Assembly: GCF_014196525.1 (NCBI RefSeq)
Contig: NZ_JACIDX010000002.1
Coordinates: 248,001 to 312,000 of the forward strand
Source: Novosphingobium sediminicola
GTDB lineage: Bacteria; Pseudomonadota; Alphaproteobacteria; Sphingomonadales; Sphingomonadaceae
Direction: 5' to 3'
Length of the DNA stretch: 64,000 bases
Shown here: piece after piece, positions 44,180-52,791 of the stretch
Layout: every line of letters begins with the position of its first letter
Position numbering within the stretch: the stretch's first letter is position 1
Translations under genes and position numbers: made by a program
The notes under the pieces: model-generated
What the model was told of the DNA's origin: nothing
Database searches by the model: none
Seen by the model: the letters and a program-made list of their open reading frames with translations, nothing else

Positions 44180-46522
44180 TCAGAAATTGCGGCGCAGCGT
44201 CACCGACACTTCGCGCGGCGCCGCCGGTTGGGCAAGGGTCATGCCCAGATTGAAGAATTTATTGTTGTAATAGGTCGCATCGAACAGGTTGCGCACCGCC
44301 AGCGACAGGCGCCAGTCCTTGGCCGGAGAATCGAAGGTCAGCCGCGCATTGGCCACGCCGTAAGCGCCCACCTGCCCTTCGGGATTGTTGGCGATGGCGG
44401 TGAAATAGGACGACTGATAGCTGTAATCCACGCGCGGGGTGAAAGTGCCGATCTTCGTCTCCAGCCCATATTGCGCGCCGATCGAGGCCTTCCACGCCGG
44501 GGCAAAAGGCGCGGCATTGGCCAGCGTCACGCCCTGAATGACCACGCCCGCCGCGCTGATTGAGGTCAGGCGGAAATGCAGATAGCTGACGCTGGCGTCG
44601 ATCAGCATGCCGCCCACGGGCCGCGCGGTCACTTCCAATTCGGCGCCCTTATATTGGGCCGATCCGACATTGGTGGGCGTGGCGTTGAGCGCGCTGTTGG
44701 CCGTGGGCGCGGTATTGGCAAAGATGATGTTTGCATAATCGTTGAGGAACAACGAGCCATTCACCCGCAACCGCCGCGACCACAAATCGCTCTTGAAACC
44801 AAGCTCATAGGCGGTGATGGTTTCGGGATAGAAAGGCACCGCCTGTTCCGGGACAAAGGGCCGTGGGTTGGTGCCGCCGCCGCGAAAACCGGTGGAAACC
44901 TGCGCATAGGTCATCAACTGATCGTTCCAGCGGTAATCCAGATTGACCCTGTAATCGAGTTTGTTGGCGCTGTAATGGCTCTGCACCCCGGTCAGCACGC
45001 CCGCCGCCGTAAAGGTCGGCACGCCGGACAGGAACGGGTTATACCGGCGATAGGTGTAATCCTTGGCGTCCCCGGTATAGCGGATGCCGCCGGTCAGGTT
45101 CAGGCCCGAAAGCGGATGCAGGATCGCCTGACCGAAGAGGCTTTTGTTGGTGGAAATCGCATCATCATCGGGCGCGTTGAGGTTTTCGAACGGCTTGCCG
45201 GGATAGAGGATGTTCGAGCCGGCAAAATTGTTGTTCGCCCGGTAATAATAGCCCCCCACGGTCCAATCGAGCAAGGTGCCCAGAGCGCGACCATTGAGGC
45301 GCAATTCCTGGCTGAACTGGCGGCTGCGCGCCTGATAGAGCGCGGTTTGCGTGGTGATCGGGCTGGCGTCGCCGTCAATGCCATAGCCGATGTTGCTGCG
45401 GCTATAACCGGTGATCGAGGTCAGGGTCAGATGCTCGCCCGGATGCCATGTGATCGTCCCGTTGAACGAGCTTTGCAGCAGGTCATTATGAGTGGGCACG
45501 CTGATCGCAGGATGGCTGCCTGCGCCCACTTTGCCATTATAGATCGCAGGATCGGTGAAGGCGGGCGTGGCATAGGTGGCGTAATTGTAATTGGCCCCGG
45601 CGGGCACGACAAAGAGCGCAGGATTATAGGGCGCAAAATAGGCCGTCGAAGTGCTGTTCGCGGCCAGCAGGACCGTGGGGGCAACCTCCGAATTGTCCTT
45701 GATCACCGTGGCCGACAGATCGACCGTCCATTGCGGATTGGGCGTATAGCGCAGGGCCAGACGCCCGCCGCCGTAATTCTTGTCGCCTTCGTGGCCCAGC
45801 ACGCAATTGGTGGAAATGCCCGCGGCCGGAACCCCCGATGACGGATGGATACAGCCATAATCATACCGTGTCACATAGCCGTCCTGCCTCGTATAGACGC
45901 CTGAGGCGCGGGCATAGAGCTTGTCCGGCACGATGGTGAAATCGCCGCCGCCGCGAAAGCTGAGCAGATTGCGCGAGCCATAGCTGGCCTCAAGGTAATT
46001 CGCGCCGCGCCCGTCCGGCTTGCGGCTGTAGAGTTTGACCGCCCCGCCGATGGAATTCTTGCCCGCCAGCGTCCCTTGCGGCCCGCGCAGGATTTCCACC
46101 CGTTCCAGATCGAGCAGGTCGAAATTGGCGCCGAACAGCGATCCGTAATAGACATCATCGACATACATGCCCACGCCCGGTTCCATCGCGATGCTGCTGT
46201 CGCTTTGCCCCAGACCGCGCACGAAGACCGTGACCGCAGGACCAAAAGCGGCGGCGGAAGGCTTGAGCAGCACGCCCGGCGCGCTGTTGCTGATGTCGGC
46301 AATCTGGTTGATCGAGCGCGCCTCCAGCCCCGAGGCGTTGATGGCGGTGATCGCCAGCGGCGTGTCCTGCAATTTCTGCGACTGGAACTGGGCCGTGACC
46401 ACAATTTCGCCGATGGTTGCCTCGGGCTTTTGGGCCTCCTGCGCCAAGGCGCCTTGGGCCTGAACCATCATCAGCGCGCCCGACGCCAATAGGGCATAAT
46501 GCATTCTTGCAGATTTGCGCAT
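44180..46522 (-). CDS. TonB-dependent receptor in operon with a sulfatase
   Basis: Outer-membrane receptor of 780 residues with signal peptide ending in GALAQ. No STN domain. TonB-box region IGEIVVTAQFQSQ; plug motifs ISNSAPGVLLKPS, VFVRGLGQSDSSIAMEPGVG and LERVEILRGPQGTLAGKNSIGG; barrel ending in VSVTLRRNF with the terminal phenylalanine. This receptor type is abundant in sphingomonads and lacks a fixed ligand. The co-directional sulfatase gene 23 bases downstream suggests a sulfated aromatic, steroid or polysaccharide ligand. A LysR regulator is divergent. Confidence 0.94.
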   Translation of the reverse strand: MRKSARMHYALLASGALMMVQAQGALAQEAQKPEATIGEIVVTAQFQSQKLQDTPLAITAINASGLEARSINQIADISNSAPGVLLKPSAAAFGPAVTVFVRGLGQSDSSIAMEPGVGMYVDDVYYGSLFGANFDLLDLERVEILRGPQGTLAGKNSIGGAVKLYSRKPDGRGANYLEASYGSRNLLSFRGGGDFTIVPDKLYARASGVYTRQDGYVTRYDYGCIHPSSGVPAAGISTNCVLGHEGDKNYGGGRLALRYTPNPQWTVDLSATVIKDNSEVAPTVLLAANSTSTAYFAPYNPALFVVPAGANYNYATYATPAFTDPAIYNGKVGAGSHPAISVPTHNDLLQSSFNGTITWHPGEHLTLTSITGYSRSNIGYGIDGDASPITTQTALYQARSRQFSQELRLNGRALGTLLDWTVGGYYYRANNNFAGSNILYPGKPFENLNAPDDDAISTNKSLFGQAILHPLSGLNLTGGIRYTGDAKDYTYRRYNPFLSGVPTFTAAGVLTGVQSHYSANKLDYRVNLDYRWNDQLMTYAQVSTGFRGGGTNPRPFVPEQAVPFYPETITAYELGFKSDLWSRRLRVNGSLFLNDYANIIFANTAPTANSALNATPTNVGSAQYKGAELEVTARPVGGMLIDASVSYLHFRLTSISAAGVVIQGVTLANAAPFAPAWKASIGAQYGLETKIGTFTPRVDYSYQSSYFTAIANNPEGQVGAYGVANARLTFDSPAKDWRLSLAVRNLFDATYYNNKFFNLGMTLAQPAAPREVSVTLRRNF

Positions 46523-46608
46523 TGTCCTCTCCCCCTGCTCGCCCGGCTTGTCGCCGGTGCGTTAGGCGGAACCTAGGGCGGGCCGCCGCGCCCATGCAAA
46601 GGGGGCCG

Positions 46609-46630
46609 GCCTTGTCATAAGTGACAAGGC
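46609..46630. promoter_or_regulatory. Perfect inverted repeat in the receptor/LysR intergenic region
   Basis: GCCTTGTCA (46609-46617) and TGACAAGGC (46622-46630) are perfect nine-base arms around TAAG. It lies 26 bases before the LysR start and 87 bases from the receptor start, the normal place for a LysR binding site controlling both. Confidence 0.65.
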
Positions 46631-46655
46631 AGAACTTATCGGTTATCTTGCATGC

Positions 46656-47552
46656 ATGTTCCGCTTCACCATCCGCCAGATCGAAATATTCCTGAAAGTC
46701 TGCGAGGCGGAAGGCTTTCGCCGGGCGTCGGAAGCGCTGGGCATTTCCGAGGCGGCGATCAGCCATCAGATCTGCCTGCTCGAAGAACAATTGGGCGGAG
46801 CGCTGTTTCGCCGCCGCCGGGGCGCGGCCATCCAATTGCTGCCCGAGGGCGAGGAATTTCGCGAGGCCGCGATCCTGTTCGTCCGCCAAGGTCTGGCGCT
46901 GGGCCAAAGGCTGGCCCCTGCCGCCCCCCTTCCCACCAGCATCACCATCCATACCGGGCCGCATCTGCTGGAAGATGCCCTGCGTCCGGCGCTGCCGGAT
47001 TTTCTGCGGCGGCATCCCGATATCAACCTCAATCTGGTCCTACCCAAGGCCCGCCGCTGGCTCAAGCAGGCCATCCTTACCGACAAGGTTCAGGGCGCCC
47101 TGCTGAATGTTAAGGCGGCGGACGAATTGCCGCATTCCGATCTGCTGGCGCAAACCGAGATGGCCCTCTTCGCCTGTCCGACAATCGCGGCGCGGATCAG
47201 GGCCAATCCGGCGCTGCCGATCGACCTGCTGCTGCCCAACAGCGAGCATCCCGATGCGGCGGCCCAGATCAAATATTTGCGCCATGCCGGGGTCCATTTC
47301 CGCATCGCGGGGCACTATCCCTTTCACGATGTCGGCATTCGCATGGCGGCCGAAGGGGCAGGCGCGCTGGTGGTGCTCTCCAGCATCGTCACCTCGCTGG
47401 CGCCTGCGGGCCTGCTGGAGCGGGTGCAAAATCTGGGCACCTGGCACACGAGGCTCTATCTTTCCCCCCATCTGCGGCCCGATCATGCGCAGGCCTTACG
47501 CGAATTCTTCACCACAGTAGCGGTGGGCCTGACCGCATCGTCAGAGGATTGA
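46656..47552 (+). CDS. LysR family regulator, probable regulator of the receptor/sulfatase operon
   Basis: Transcription factor of 298 residues. Helix-turn-helix at about 3-60 (RQIEIFLKVCEAEGFRRASEALGISEAAISHQICLLEEQLGG-type block; key residues ASEALGISEAAISHQI), then a shorter-than-average effector domain (about 90-290; SITIHTGPHLLEDALRPAL; IRMAAEGAGALVVLSSIV). An ATG at 46652 overlaps in another frame. Divergent from the receptor/sulfatase operon with a perfect palindrome between. It may sense the desulfated product or sulfur status; that is inference. Confidence 0.9.
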   Translation: MFRFTIRQIEIFLKVCEAEGFRRASEALGISEAAISHQICLLEEQLGGALFRRRRGAAIQLLPEGEEFREAAILFVRQGLALGQRLAPAAPLPTSITIHTGPHLLEDALRPALPDFLRRHPDINLNLVLPKARRWLKQAILTDKVQGALLNVKAADELPHSDLLAQTEMALFACPTIAARIRANPALPIDLLLPNSEHPDAAAQIKYLRHAGVHFRIAGHYPFHDVGIRMAAEGAGALVVLSSIVTSLAPAGLLERVQNLGTWHTRLYLSPHLRPDHAQALREFFTTVAVGLTASSED

Positions 47553-47563
47553 CGCCGGACGCA

Positions 47564-47983
47564 TCAGATCCATTCGAAAAATTCGACGCAATAGCCGCCC
47601 GGATCGCGCACCTTGAACTCCAGAGTGCGCCCGTCCACCCCGGTCTGCAACCCTTCGCCAACCCCCGCCACGCCCATGCGGAACAGGCGCGCATGCCAGC
47701 CTTCCAGATCCTCGGTTTCCAGCGAGAGGATCACGCCCTTGTTCGTCTCGCGCACCGGCATCTGGCTGCCATAGCCCGCGCCCACCAGCGCCACGCAGGA
47801 CGAACCGCCCAGGCGAAAAATCTCCAGCCCCGGCGCCGACAGCATCCGCGTCAGGCCCAGCACGCTCGCGTACCAATCCGCCGCGCTCGCCAGATCGTCA
47901 TAATAGAAGATCGTATAGCCCCCGCCGATATGGGGATGCGGTTCGGGCTGGTCGGGCTGGGCGCGGGGGGCATCCATCATCAA
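47564..47983 (-). CDS. VOC (glyoxalase/bleomycin-resistance) family protein
   Basis: Small metalloenzyme or binding protein of 139 residues with the vicinal-oxygen-chelate fold: HIGGGYTIFYYDDLASAADWYASVLGL opens the first beta-alpha-beta-beta-beta module and GRTLEFKVRDPGGYCVEFFEW closes the second, with a conserved glutamate there. The function (dioxygenase, lyase, resistance) cannot be told. Its ATG overlaps the MarR stop (ATGA), so the two are coexpressed, and the MarR protein may respond to the VOC protein's substrate. Confidence 0.88.
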   Translation of the reverse strand: MMMDAPRAQPDQPEPHPHIGGGYTIFYYDDLASAADWYASVLGLTRMLSAPGLEIFRLGGSSCVALVGAGYGSQMPVRETNKGVILSLETEDLEGWHARLFRMGVAGVGEGLQTGVDGRTLEFKVRDPGGYCVEFFEWI

Positions 47984-48447
47984 ACCTCGCTGATATTCGC
48001 CTCGATCTGCGACAGGGCGCGGCGCAGCGCGGCAATATCGGCCTTGCTGACCCCGTCGAGCGCAATTTTCTGATGGCGCACCGCCGAAACCGCGATCTCA
48101 TCGAACAATTCGCGCCCTCGCTCGCTGAGAGACACCAGCGCCACGCGCGAATCCTCGGGCGAAATCTCGCGCTCGACCATGCCGTCATTGTGCAACTGGC
48201 TGATGACTCGACTGATCGTGGGCTGTTCCATCAGAGTGCGGTCGACAATCTGCGACATCGACATCTGTCCCTGCGATCGCAAAACCGACAGCACGCGCCA
48301 TTGCGACAGGTTGATCCCGCTGGCCTTCAACCGCCCGCTCAGACGGATGTTCATCAGGCTGCTGACGCGATAGATCTGATAAGGCAGGAAATCTCCCAGC
48401 CAGCCATTGCCATCGGCGTCCGTGTCATTGGTCATATCAGGGTTCAT
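47980..48447 (-). CDS. MarR family regulator
   Basis: Winged-helix regulator of 155 residues: VLRSQGQMSMSQIVDRTLMEQPTISRVISQL is the DNA-binding part and EISPEDSRVALVSLSERG the wing. I start at the ATG at 48447 (MNPDMTND), preceded by GGGGAG; the frame is open to 48516 but those residues have no MarR character. It is divergent from the NSS transporter gene, with 140 bases between, and cotranscribed with the VOC gene. A likely repressor of the transporter and of itself; effector unknown, possibly an aromatic acid, as common for MarR proteins. Confidence 0.92.
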   Translation of the reverse strand: MNPDMTNDTDADGNGWLGDFLPYQIYRVSSLMNIRLSGRLKASGINLSQWRVLSVLRSQGQMSMSQIVDRTLMEQPTISRVISQLHNDGMVEREISPEDSRVALVSLSERGRELFDEIAVSAVRHQKIALDGVSKADIAALRRALSQIEANISEV

Positions 48448-48517
48448 AGATCTGGCTCCCCCTGGCTCCTTTACGCAATTTGGCGAGGATTTCCATCCGG
48501 TGACTCCATATTGCACA

Positions 48518-48535
48518 ATTCATTTCAGAATGTAT
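48518..48535. promoter_or_regulatory. Imperfect dyad, possible MarR operator
   Basis: An 18-base imperfect palindrome with arms ATTCATT (48518-48524) and AATGTAT (48529-48535) lies between the MarR and NSS transporter genes; 6 of 9 positions pair. The surrounding 48507-48555 is unusually AT rich for the window, as expected for divergent promoters. Confidence 0.4.
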
Positions 48536-48587
48536 ATGATTATGAATATGAATGGCGCAGCCCCCGCAAAGCGCCATGGGGACAATG

Positions 48588-49958
48588 ATGAGCAGCCAAA
48601 ATAACAAGGACCTGTGGACCTCCAACCTTGGATTCGTGCTGGCGACGGCGGCGGCGGCCATCGGGCTGGGCAGCCTCTGGCGCTTTCCCTATGTGGCCGG
48701 GGCCAATGGCGGCGGGGCCTTTGTGCTGGTCTATGTGCTGTTCATCGCGGCGCTGTGCGTGCCTTTGATGATCGCCGAAATGAGCCTTGGCAAAGCGGGC
48801 ATGGGCAGCGTGGTCGGATCGGTCCGGCGGCTGGTGGCCGAGGAGAACGCCTCGTCTTTCTGGCGTGTGGTGGGCTGGCTCAGCCTTGCCGTCCCCTTCT
48901 TTGGGCTGAGCTATTACAGCGTGGTGGCGGGCTGGTCGCTCGACTACACGCGCGTCGCCATCACCCAGGGTTTTGCCGGAACCGATGCCGATTCCTCGCA
49001 CCATCTGTTCGAAACGCTGATCGGATCGCCGTGGCGACAGGGGGCGATGCAGTTCACCTTCATCATGGGCACCGCCACGGTGGTCGCCCTTGGCGTCCAG
49101 CGCGGGATCGAGATCGTCTCGCGCATCAAAATGGTGGCGATGTTCACCGTGCTGATCGGGCTGGTTTTGTATAATGCAATCACGGTGGGTCTGGGGCCTG
49201 CGGTCGATTTCCTGATCGCGCCCGATTTTGCCCGCCTGACGCCCGCCAGCCTGCTGACCGCCATGGGGCAGGCGCTGTTTTCCACCGCCATCGGCGCGGG
49301 CGTGCTGATGACCTATGCCGCCTATCTTCCTGCCGGGGTTTCGGTGCCCAAATCGGCGGGCGTGGTGGCCGGATCGGTGGTGGCGGTGTCGCTGCTGGCG
49401 GGGCTGGCGATTTTTCCCATCGTGCTGGCCCATGGCCTCACCCCCGCTGAGGGGCCGAACCTGATTTTCGTGACGCTGCCGGTCGCCTTTGGCGCGATGC
49501 CGGGCGGGCAATTCATCGCCGCGCTGTTCTTTGCGCTGATTACGCTGGGGGCGTTCACCACGGCGGTGGGCATGCTCGAACCGGTCGCGGCCTATTGGCT
49601 GGAGCGTAAGCAATGGTCGCGCCCGCTGGTGGCCTATGGCACGGGTCTTGCGATCTGGATGGTGGGCCTGCCCTCGCTGCTGTCGTTCAGCACGCTCAAG
49701 GATGTCCATCCCCTCGCCTTCATCCCCGGCTTTGGCGGCAAGACTTTCTTTGACGCGCTCGACCATGGGATCAGCGAGTTTCTTCTGCCGATCAACGCGC
49801 TGCTGATCGCACTCTTTGCCGGTTACGCGCTGCGCCGTCGCCTCAGCGCGTCCGAAACCACCCTTCCCCCGGCGCTGCACAAAGTGTGGCGGCTGTTCAC
49901 CGCGGTCATCGTGCCGCTGTCCATTCTGGTGCTGATGATCTCGCAGCTTAGCCGCTGA
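48588..49958 (+). CDS. Sodium-dependent NSS family amino-acid transporter
   Basis: Neurotransmitter:sodium symporter of about 456 residues with eleven or so hydrophobic segments. TM1 carries the family sodium-site sequence GFVLATAAAAIGLGSLWRFPYVAGANGGGAF (key residues GLGSLWRFPY), and AMGQALFSTAIGAGVLMTYAAY is the TM6/7 region. Bacterial members such as TnaT (tryptophan) and MhsT (hydrophobic amino acids) are the nearest functional models. The start is uncertain: ATGs at 48552, 48576, 48585 and 48588 are in frame; 48588 has GGGG at the best distance. The next gene starts 28 bases later, so an operon is likely. Confidence 0.92.
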   Translation: MSSQNNKDLWTSNLGFVLATAAAAIGLGSLWRFPYVAGANGGGAFVLVYVLFIAALCVPLMIAEMSLGKAGMGSVVGSVRRLVAEENASSFWRVVGWLSLAVPFFGLSYYSVVAGWSLDYTRVAITQGFAGTDADSSHHLFETLIGSPWRQGAMQFTFIMGTATVVALGVQRGIEIVSRIKMVAMFTVLIGLVLYNAITVGLGPAVDFLIAPDFARLTPASLLTAMGQALFSTAIGAGVLMTYAAYLPAGVSVPKSAGVVAGSVVAVSLLAGLAIFPIVLAHGLTPAEGPNLIFVTLPVAFGAMPGGQFIAALFFALITLGAFTTAVGMLEPVAAYWLERKQWSRPLVAYGTGLAIWMVGLPSLLSFSTLKDVHPLAFIPGFGGKTFFDALDHGISEFLLPINALLIALFAGYALRRRLSASETTLPPALHKVWRLFTAVIVPLSILVLMISQLSR

Positions 49959-49986
49959 TCCGCCCCCTTTATTCGGAGACTATCGC

Positions 49987-51144
49987 GTGACCCCTTCCTT
50001 TGATCTTGACGCCCTGCGCAGCCAGTTCCCCTCGCTGCCGCGCCTCGCCTATTTCAATTCCGGCTCCTATGGCCTGCTGGCGCGCGGGGTGCGGGCCGCT
50101 TTCGATTCCTATCTCGACCGGCGCGAAGAGGTCGGCGCCGATTGGGGCGGATGGGTAATGGCCAATGAAGGGCTGCGTGGGCAAGTGGCCGCGCTGCTGG
50201 GCGTTTCGGGCGATGAGGTGGCGATCACCGCCTCGGCCTCGGCGGGGATCAATGCGGTGGCCTCTTCGCTCGATTATGCGGCGCGGCCCAAGATCGTGGT
50301 CACCAATTTCGATTTCCCCACCAGCGCCCAGATCTGGCACGCGCAGGCACAGGCGGGCGCGCAGGTCGTCCATGTGGCCGAGACGGAAGACGGCCTGATC
50401 CCGCTCGACGCGCTGCTTTCGGCCATTGACGAGCAGACCGCCATCGTGGCGCTCTCGCATGTCTGCTATCGCCATGGCGGACGCATTCCCGACGCGGATA
50501 TTCGCGCCGTGGTGGCACGCGCGCATGAATTGGGCGCTCTGGTCATTCTGGACGGCTATCAGATCATCGGCACGCAAGAGATCCGCCCCGCCGATCTGGG
50601 CGTCGATTTCTATGTCGGCGGCTTCCTCAAATATCTGCTGGGCACGGCGGGCGCAGGTTTTCTCTATGCCAGCGCCCGCGTGGTGGAACAGATCACCCCG
50701 CGCACCAGCGGTTGGTTTGCGCAGGCCGATATCAACGCGATGGACATCTTCGCCAACAGCCCCAGCCCTACCGCCCGCCGTTTCGAGGCCGGAACGCCTC
50801 CTGTCCCCAGCGCGATTGCCTGCGCGGCGGGACTGAAGGTTCTGGGCGAGGTCGGCCTGCCCGCCGTGGGCGACTGGATCGGGCAATTGACCGCGCTGAC
50901 GATCGAGCGCCTGGCGCAGGAAGGCATCGCCCCCGGTTCGCCCACCGATCCGGCGCGGCGCGGGCCTTTGCTGACCGTGGTGGCGCGGGATGACAATGCG
51001 CTGGTCGCCGCCCTTGCCGAGCAGGATGTCATCACCTCATGCCGCGACGGGCGGCTGCGCGCAGGGTTCCATTTCTACAATACGCTTGCCGATGTGGACC
51101 GCTTTTTGGATGCTCTGATCGCCAACCGCGCCCTATTGGCTTGA
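49987..51144 (+). CDS. PLP-dependent class V enzyme, kynureninase/isopenicillin-N-epimerase branch
   Basis: Fold-type I PLP enzyme of 385 residues. YFNSGSYGLLARGV near the N-terminus, ITASASAGINAV (phosphate-binding), SHVCYRHGGRIPD, VILDGYQIIG (aspartate contacting the pyridine) and the Schiff-base lysine in GGFLKYLLG are all present. The block RTSGWFAQADINAMD with RRFEAGTPPVPS recalls kynureninase-like and isopenicillin-N-epimerase-like proteins. It could be a lyase (kynureninase, cysteine desulfurase) or an epimerase/aminotransferase. It starts at a GTG with CGGAG upstream, between the NSS transporter and M20 peptidase genes, probably in one operon. Confidence 0.85.
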   Translation: MTPSFDLDALRSQFPSLPRLAYFNSGSYGLLARGVRAAFDSYLDRREEVGADWGGWVMANEGLRGQVAALLGVSGDEVAITASASAGINAVASSLDYAARPKIVVTNFDFPTSAQIWHAQAQAGAQVVHVAETEDGLIPLDALLSAIDEQTAIVALSHVCYRHGGRIPDADIRAVVARAHELGALVILDGYQIIGTQEIRPADLGVDFYVGGFLKYLLGTAGAGFLYASARVVEQITPRTSGWFAQADINAMDIFANSPSPTARRFEAGTPPVPSAIACAAGLKVLGEVGLPAVGDWIGQLTALTIERLAQEGIAPGSPTDPARRGPLLTVVARDDNALVAALAEQDVITSCRDGRLRAGFHFYNTLADVDRFLDALIANRALLA

Positions 51145-51158
51145 GGAAATTGCTGAAA

Positions 51159-52682
51159 ATGATCAAATTTCATCGCTCGCTTCTTGCCGTCCCGCTCGCC
51201 CTGATCGCGGGCAGCGCCTTGGCTGGCCCGATCACGCCTGCGGAAACCAAGGCCACCGTCGCCACGCTTGGCGAATTGGTGGAATTTCTGCGCCTGCCCA
51301 ATGTCACGCCCAAGTCCAGCGCCGATATTCGCGTCAATGCCGCATGGCTGGAGGCGAAATTGAAGGCCCATGGCTGGAAGGCCCGGCAACTGCCGGATGG
51401 CGATACGCCGATGGTGTGGGGCGAATGGGCCGGAGCTGGTCCCAAGGCGCCAACAGTCCTGTTCTATGCCCATATGGACGGGCAACCGGTCAATCCCAAG
51501 GAGTGGAAACAGGCCGATCCCTTTACGCCCGTGTTGCGCGCATGCGCGAACATGGACACATGCGCCACGCTGCCGCTCGACCAACTGAGCGCGCAAGCCG
51601 GGCCGCAATCGGACGCGCGCCTGTTTGCCCGCTCCGCCGCCGATGACAAGGCGCCGATCATGATGCTGATCGCGGCGGTCGATGCCATGAAGGCGTCTGG
51701 GCGCAAGCCTGCGGTCAACATCCGCTTTATCGCGGATTCGCATGAGGAAGGCGGCCCGCCCACGCTGGCCAAGGTGGTGGCCGACAATCGCGCCGATCTG
51801 GCGGGTGATGTCGTGGTGATGCTGGACGGGCCGATGCATGCCAGCAACAAGCCCACGGTGGTCTTTGGCCATCGCGGCGGGGGCGGGCTGACCATCAAGG
51901 TCTATGGCCCGTCCGAGGCGATGCATTCGGGCCATTACGGCAATGTCGTGCCCAATCCGGCGCAGAACCTGACGCGCCTGATCGCAAGTTTCAAGGATGC
52001 CGACGGCAAGGTGACATTGCCGGGCTATTACGATGGCATCGACCCGGCGTTCAAGGCGGCGGTCAAAGCCTATCCGGTCGAGGATGACGAGGCGGGCCTG
52101 TTGAAGCGCGCGGGCGTGGCCAAGGCGGAAGGCTTTGTGCCCAATTACCGCGAGGCGATGGCGGTGCCCACGCTCAATCTGGTGGGCCTGTTTGCCGGTT
52201 CCGGGGGCGTGCTGGACCGTTCGATCATCCCGGCGGACGCCAGCGCGGCGCTCGATCTGCGCACGGTGCCCGGCGTCAGCTTCGACCATGAATTCGCCCT
52301 CATCCGCGCGCAGGCCGAGGCCATAGGCTTTCACCTGACCGACGGCCCGCCCAGCGCCGAGGAACGCGCCCGTTATCCCCTGCTGGCCACGATCAAGGGC
52401 GGCAGCTTTTCCAAGGCCTTGTTCACCGATCCGGCACAGCCGATGGGGCGCTGGCTGATCGGGGGGTTAAAGGACAGTTTCGGCGGCGATCCGGTGGTGA
52501 TCCCGCTGATGGGCGGCGGCGTGCCGACCGAGCCTTTGGTGCGCGAATTGAAGGCCCCGGTGGTGATCCTGCCGCTGGTCAATCTGGACGACAACCAACA
52601 TGCCGCCAATGAAAACCTGCGGCTGGGCAATTATGCGCAGGGCGTTCACAGCCTCGTTTCGCTGATTTCGCGCAAACCGTAA
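51159..52682 (+). CDS. Secreted M20 family metallopeptidase
   Basis: Exported zinc peptidase/amidohydrolase of 507 residues. The ATG at 51159, after GAGGAAA, starts a signal peptide ending in GSALA; an earlier frame start lies within the previous gene. Metal ligands appear in FYAHMDGQPV (HMD), SAADDKAPIMML (D), DSHEEGGPPT (catalytic and metal Glu) and the C-terminal NQHAANENLRL (H). The dimerisation domain lies about 235-375. Family members split dipeptides, carboxypeptidase substrates or N-acyl amino acids. Placed between an amino-acid transporter/PLP enzyme pair and a TBDR, it may release amino acids in the periplasm. Confidence 0.92.
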   Translation: MIKFHRSLLAVPLALIAGSALAGPITPAETKATVATLGELVEFLRLPNVTPKSSADIRVNAAWLEAKLKAHGWKARQLPDGDTPMVWGEWAGAGPKAPTVLFYAHMDGQPVNPKEWKQADPFTPVLRACANMDTCATLPLDQLSAQAGPQSDARLFARSAADDKAPIMMLIAAVDAMKASGRKPAVNIRFIADSHEEGGPPTLAKVVADNRADLAGDVVVMLDGPMHASNKPTVVFGHRGGGGLTIKVYGPSEAMHSGHYGNVVPNPAQNLTRLIASFKDADGKVTLPGYYDGIDPAFKAAVKAYPVEDDEAGLLKRAGVAKAEGFVPNYREAMAVPTLNLVGLFAGSGGVLDRSIIPADASAALDLRTVPGVSFDHEFALIRAQAEAIGFHLTDGPPSAEERARYPLLATIKGGSFSKALFTDPAQPMGRWLIGGLKDSFGGDPVVIPLMGGGVPTEPLVRELKAPVVILPLVNLDDNQHAANENLRLGNYAQGVHSLVSLISRKP

Positions 52683-52701
52683 TCGCGCCGGAACAACAAA
52701 G

Positions 52702-52736
52702 AGGGCGAGCGGGATATGTCCTCCTCGCCCTTTTTT
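52702..52736 (+). terminator. Rho-independent terminator after the peptidase gene
   Basis: AGGGCGAG (52702-52709) pairs with CTCGCCCT (52724-52731) and is followed by a run of six T (52731-52736). It ends the NSS/PLP/M20 operon. A second hairpin at 52756-52784 (GGGGAAGGAGGC and its near-complement, one mismatch) has no T-run and lies just after the convergent receptor gene. Confidence 0.85.
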
Positions 52737-52791
52737 AATGCCCGCTTTGGGCCGAGGGGAAGGAGGCGAAAGGCCGCCTTCCCCCTTATCA

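Noticed and set aside
52756-52784. A second hairpin near the end of the set 7 receptor gene as its terminator
   Set aside because: The stem is good (one mismatch) but no T-run follows on the minus strand; I mention it only with the neighbouring terminator.
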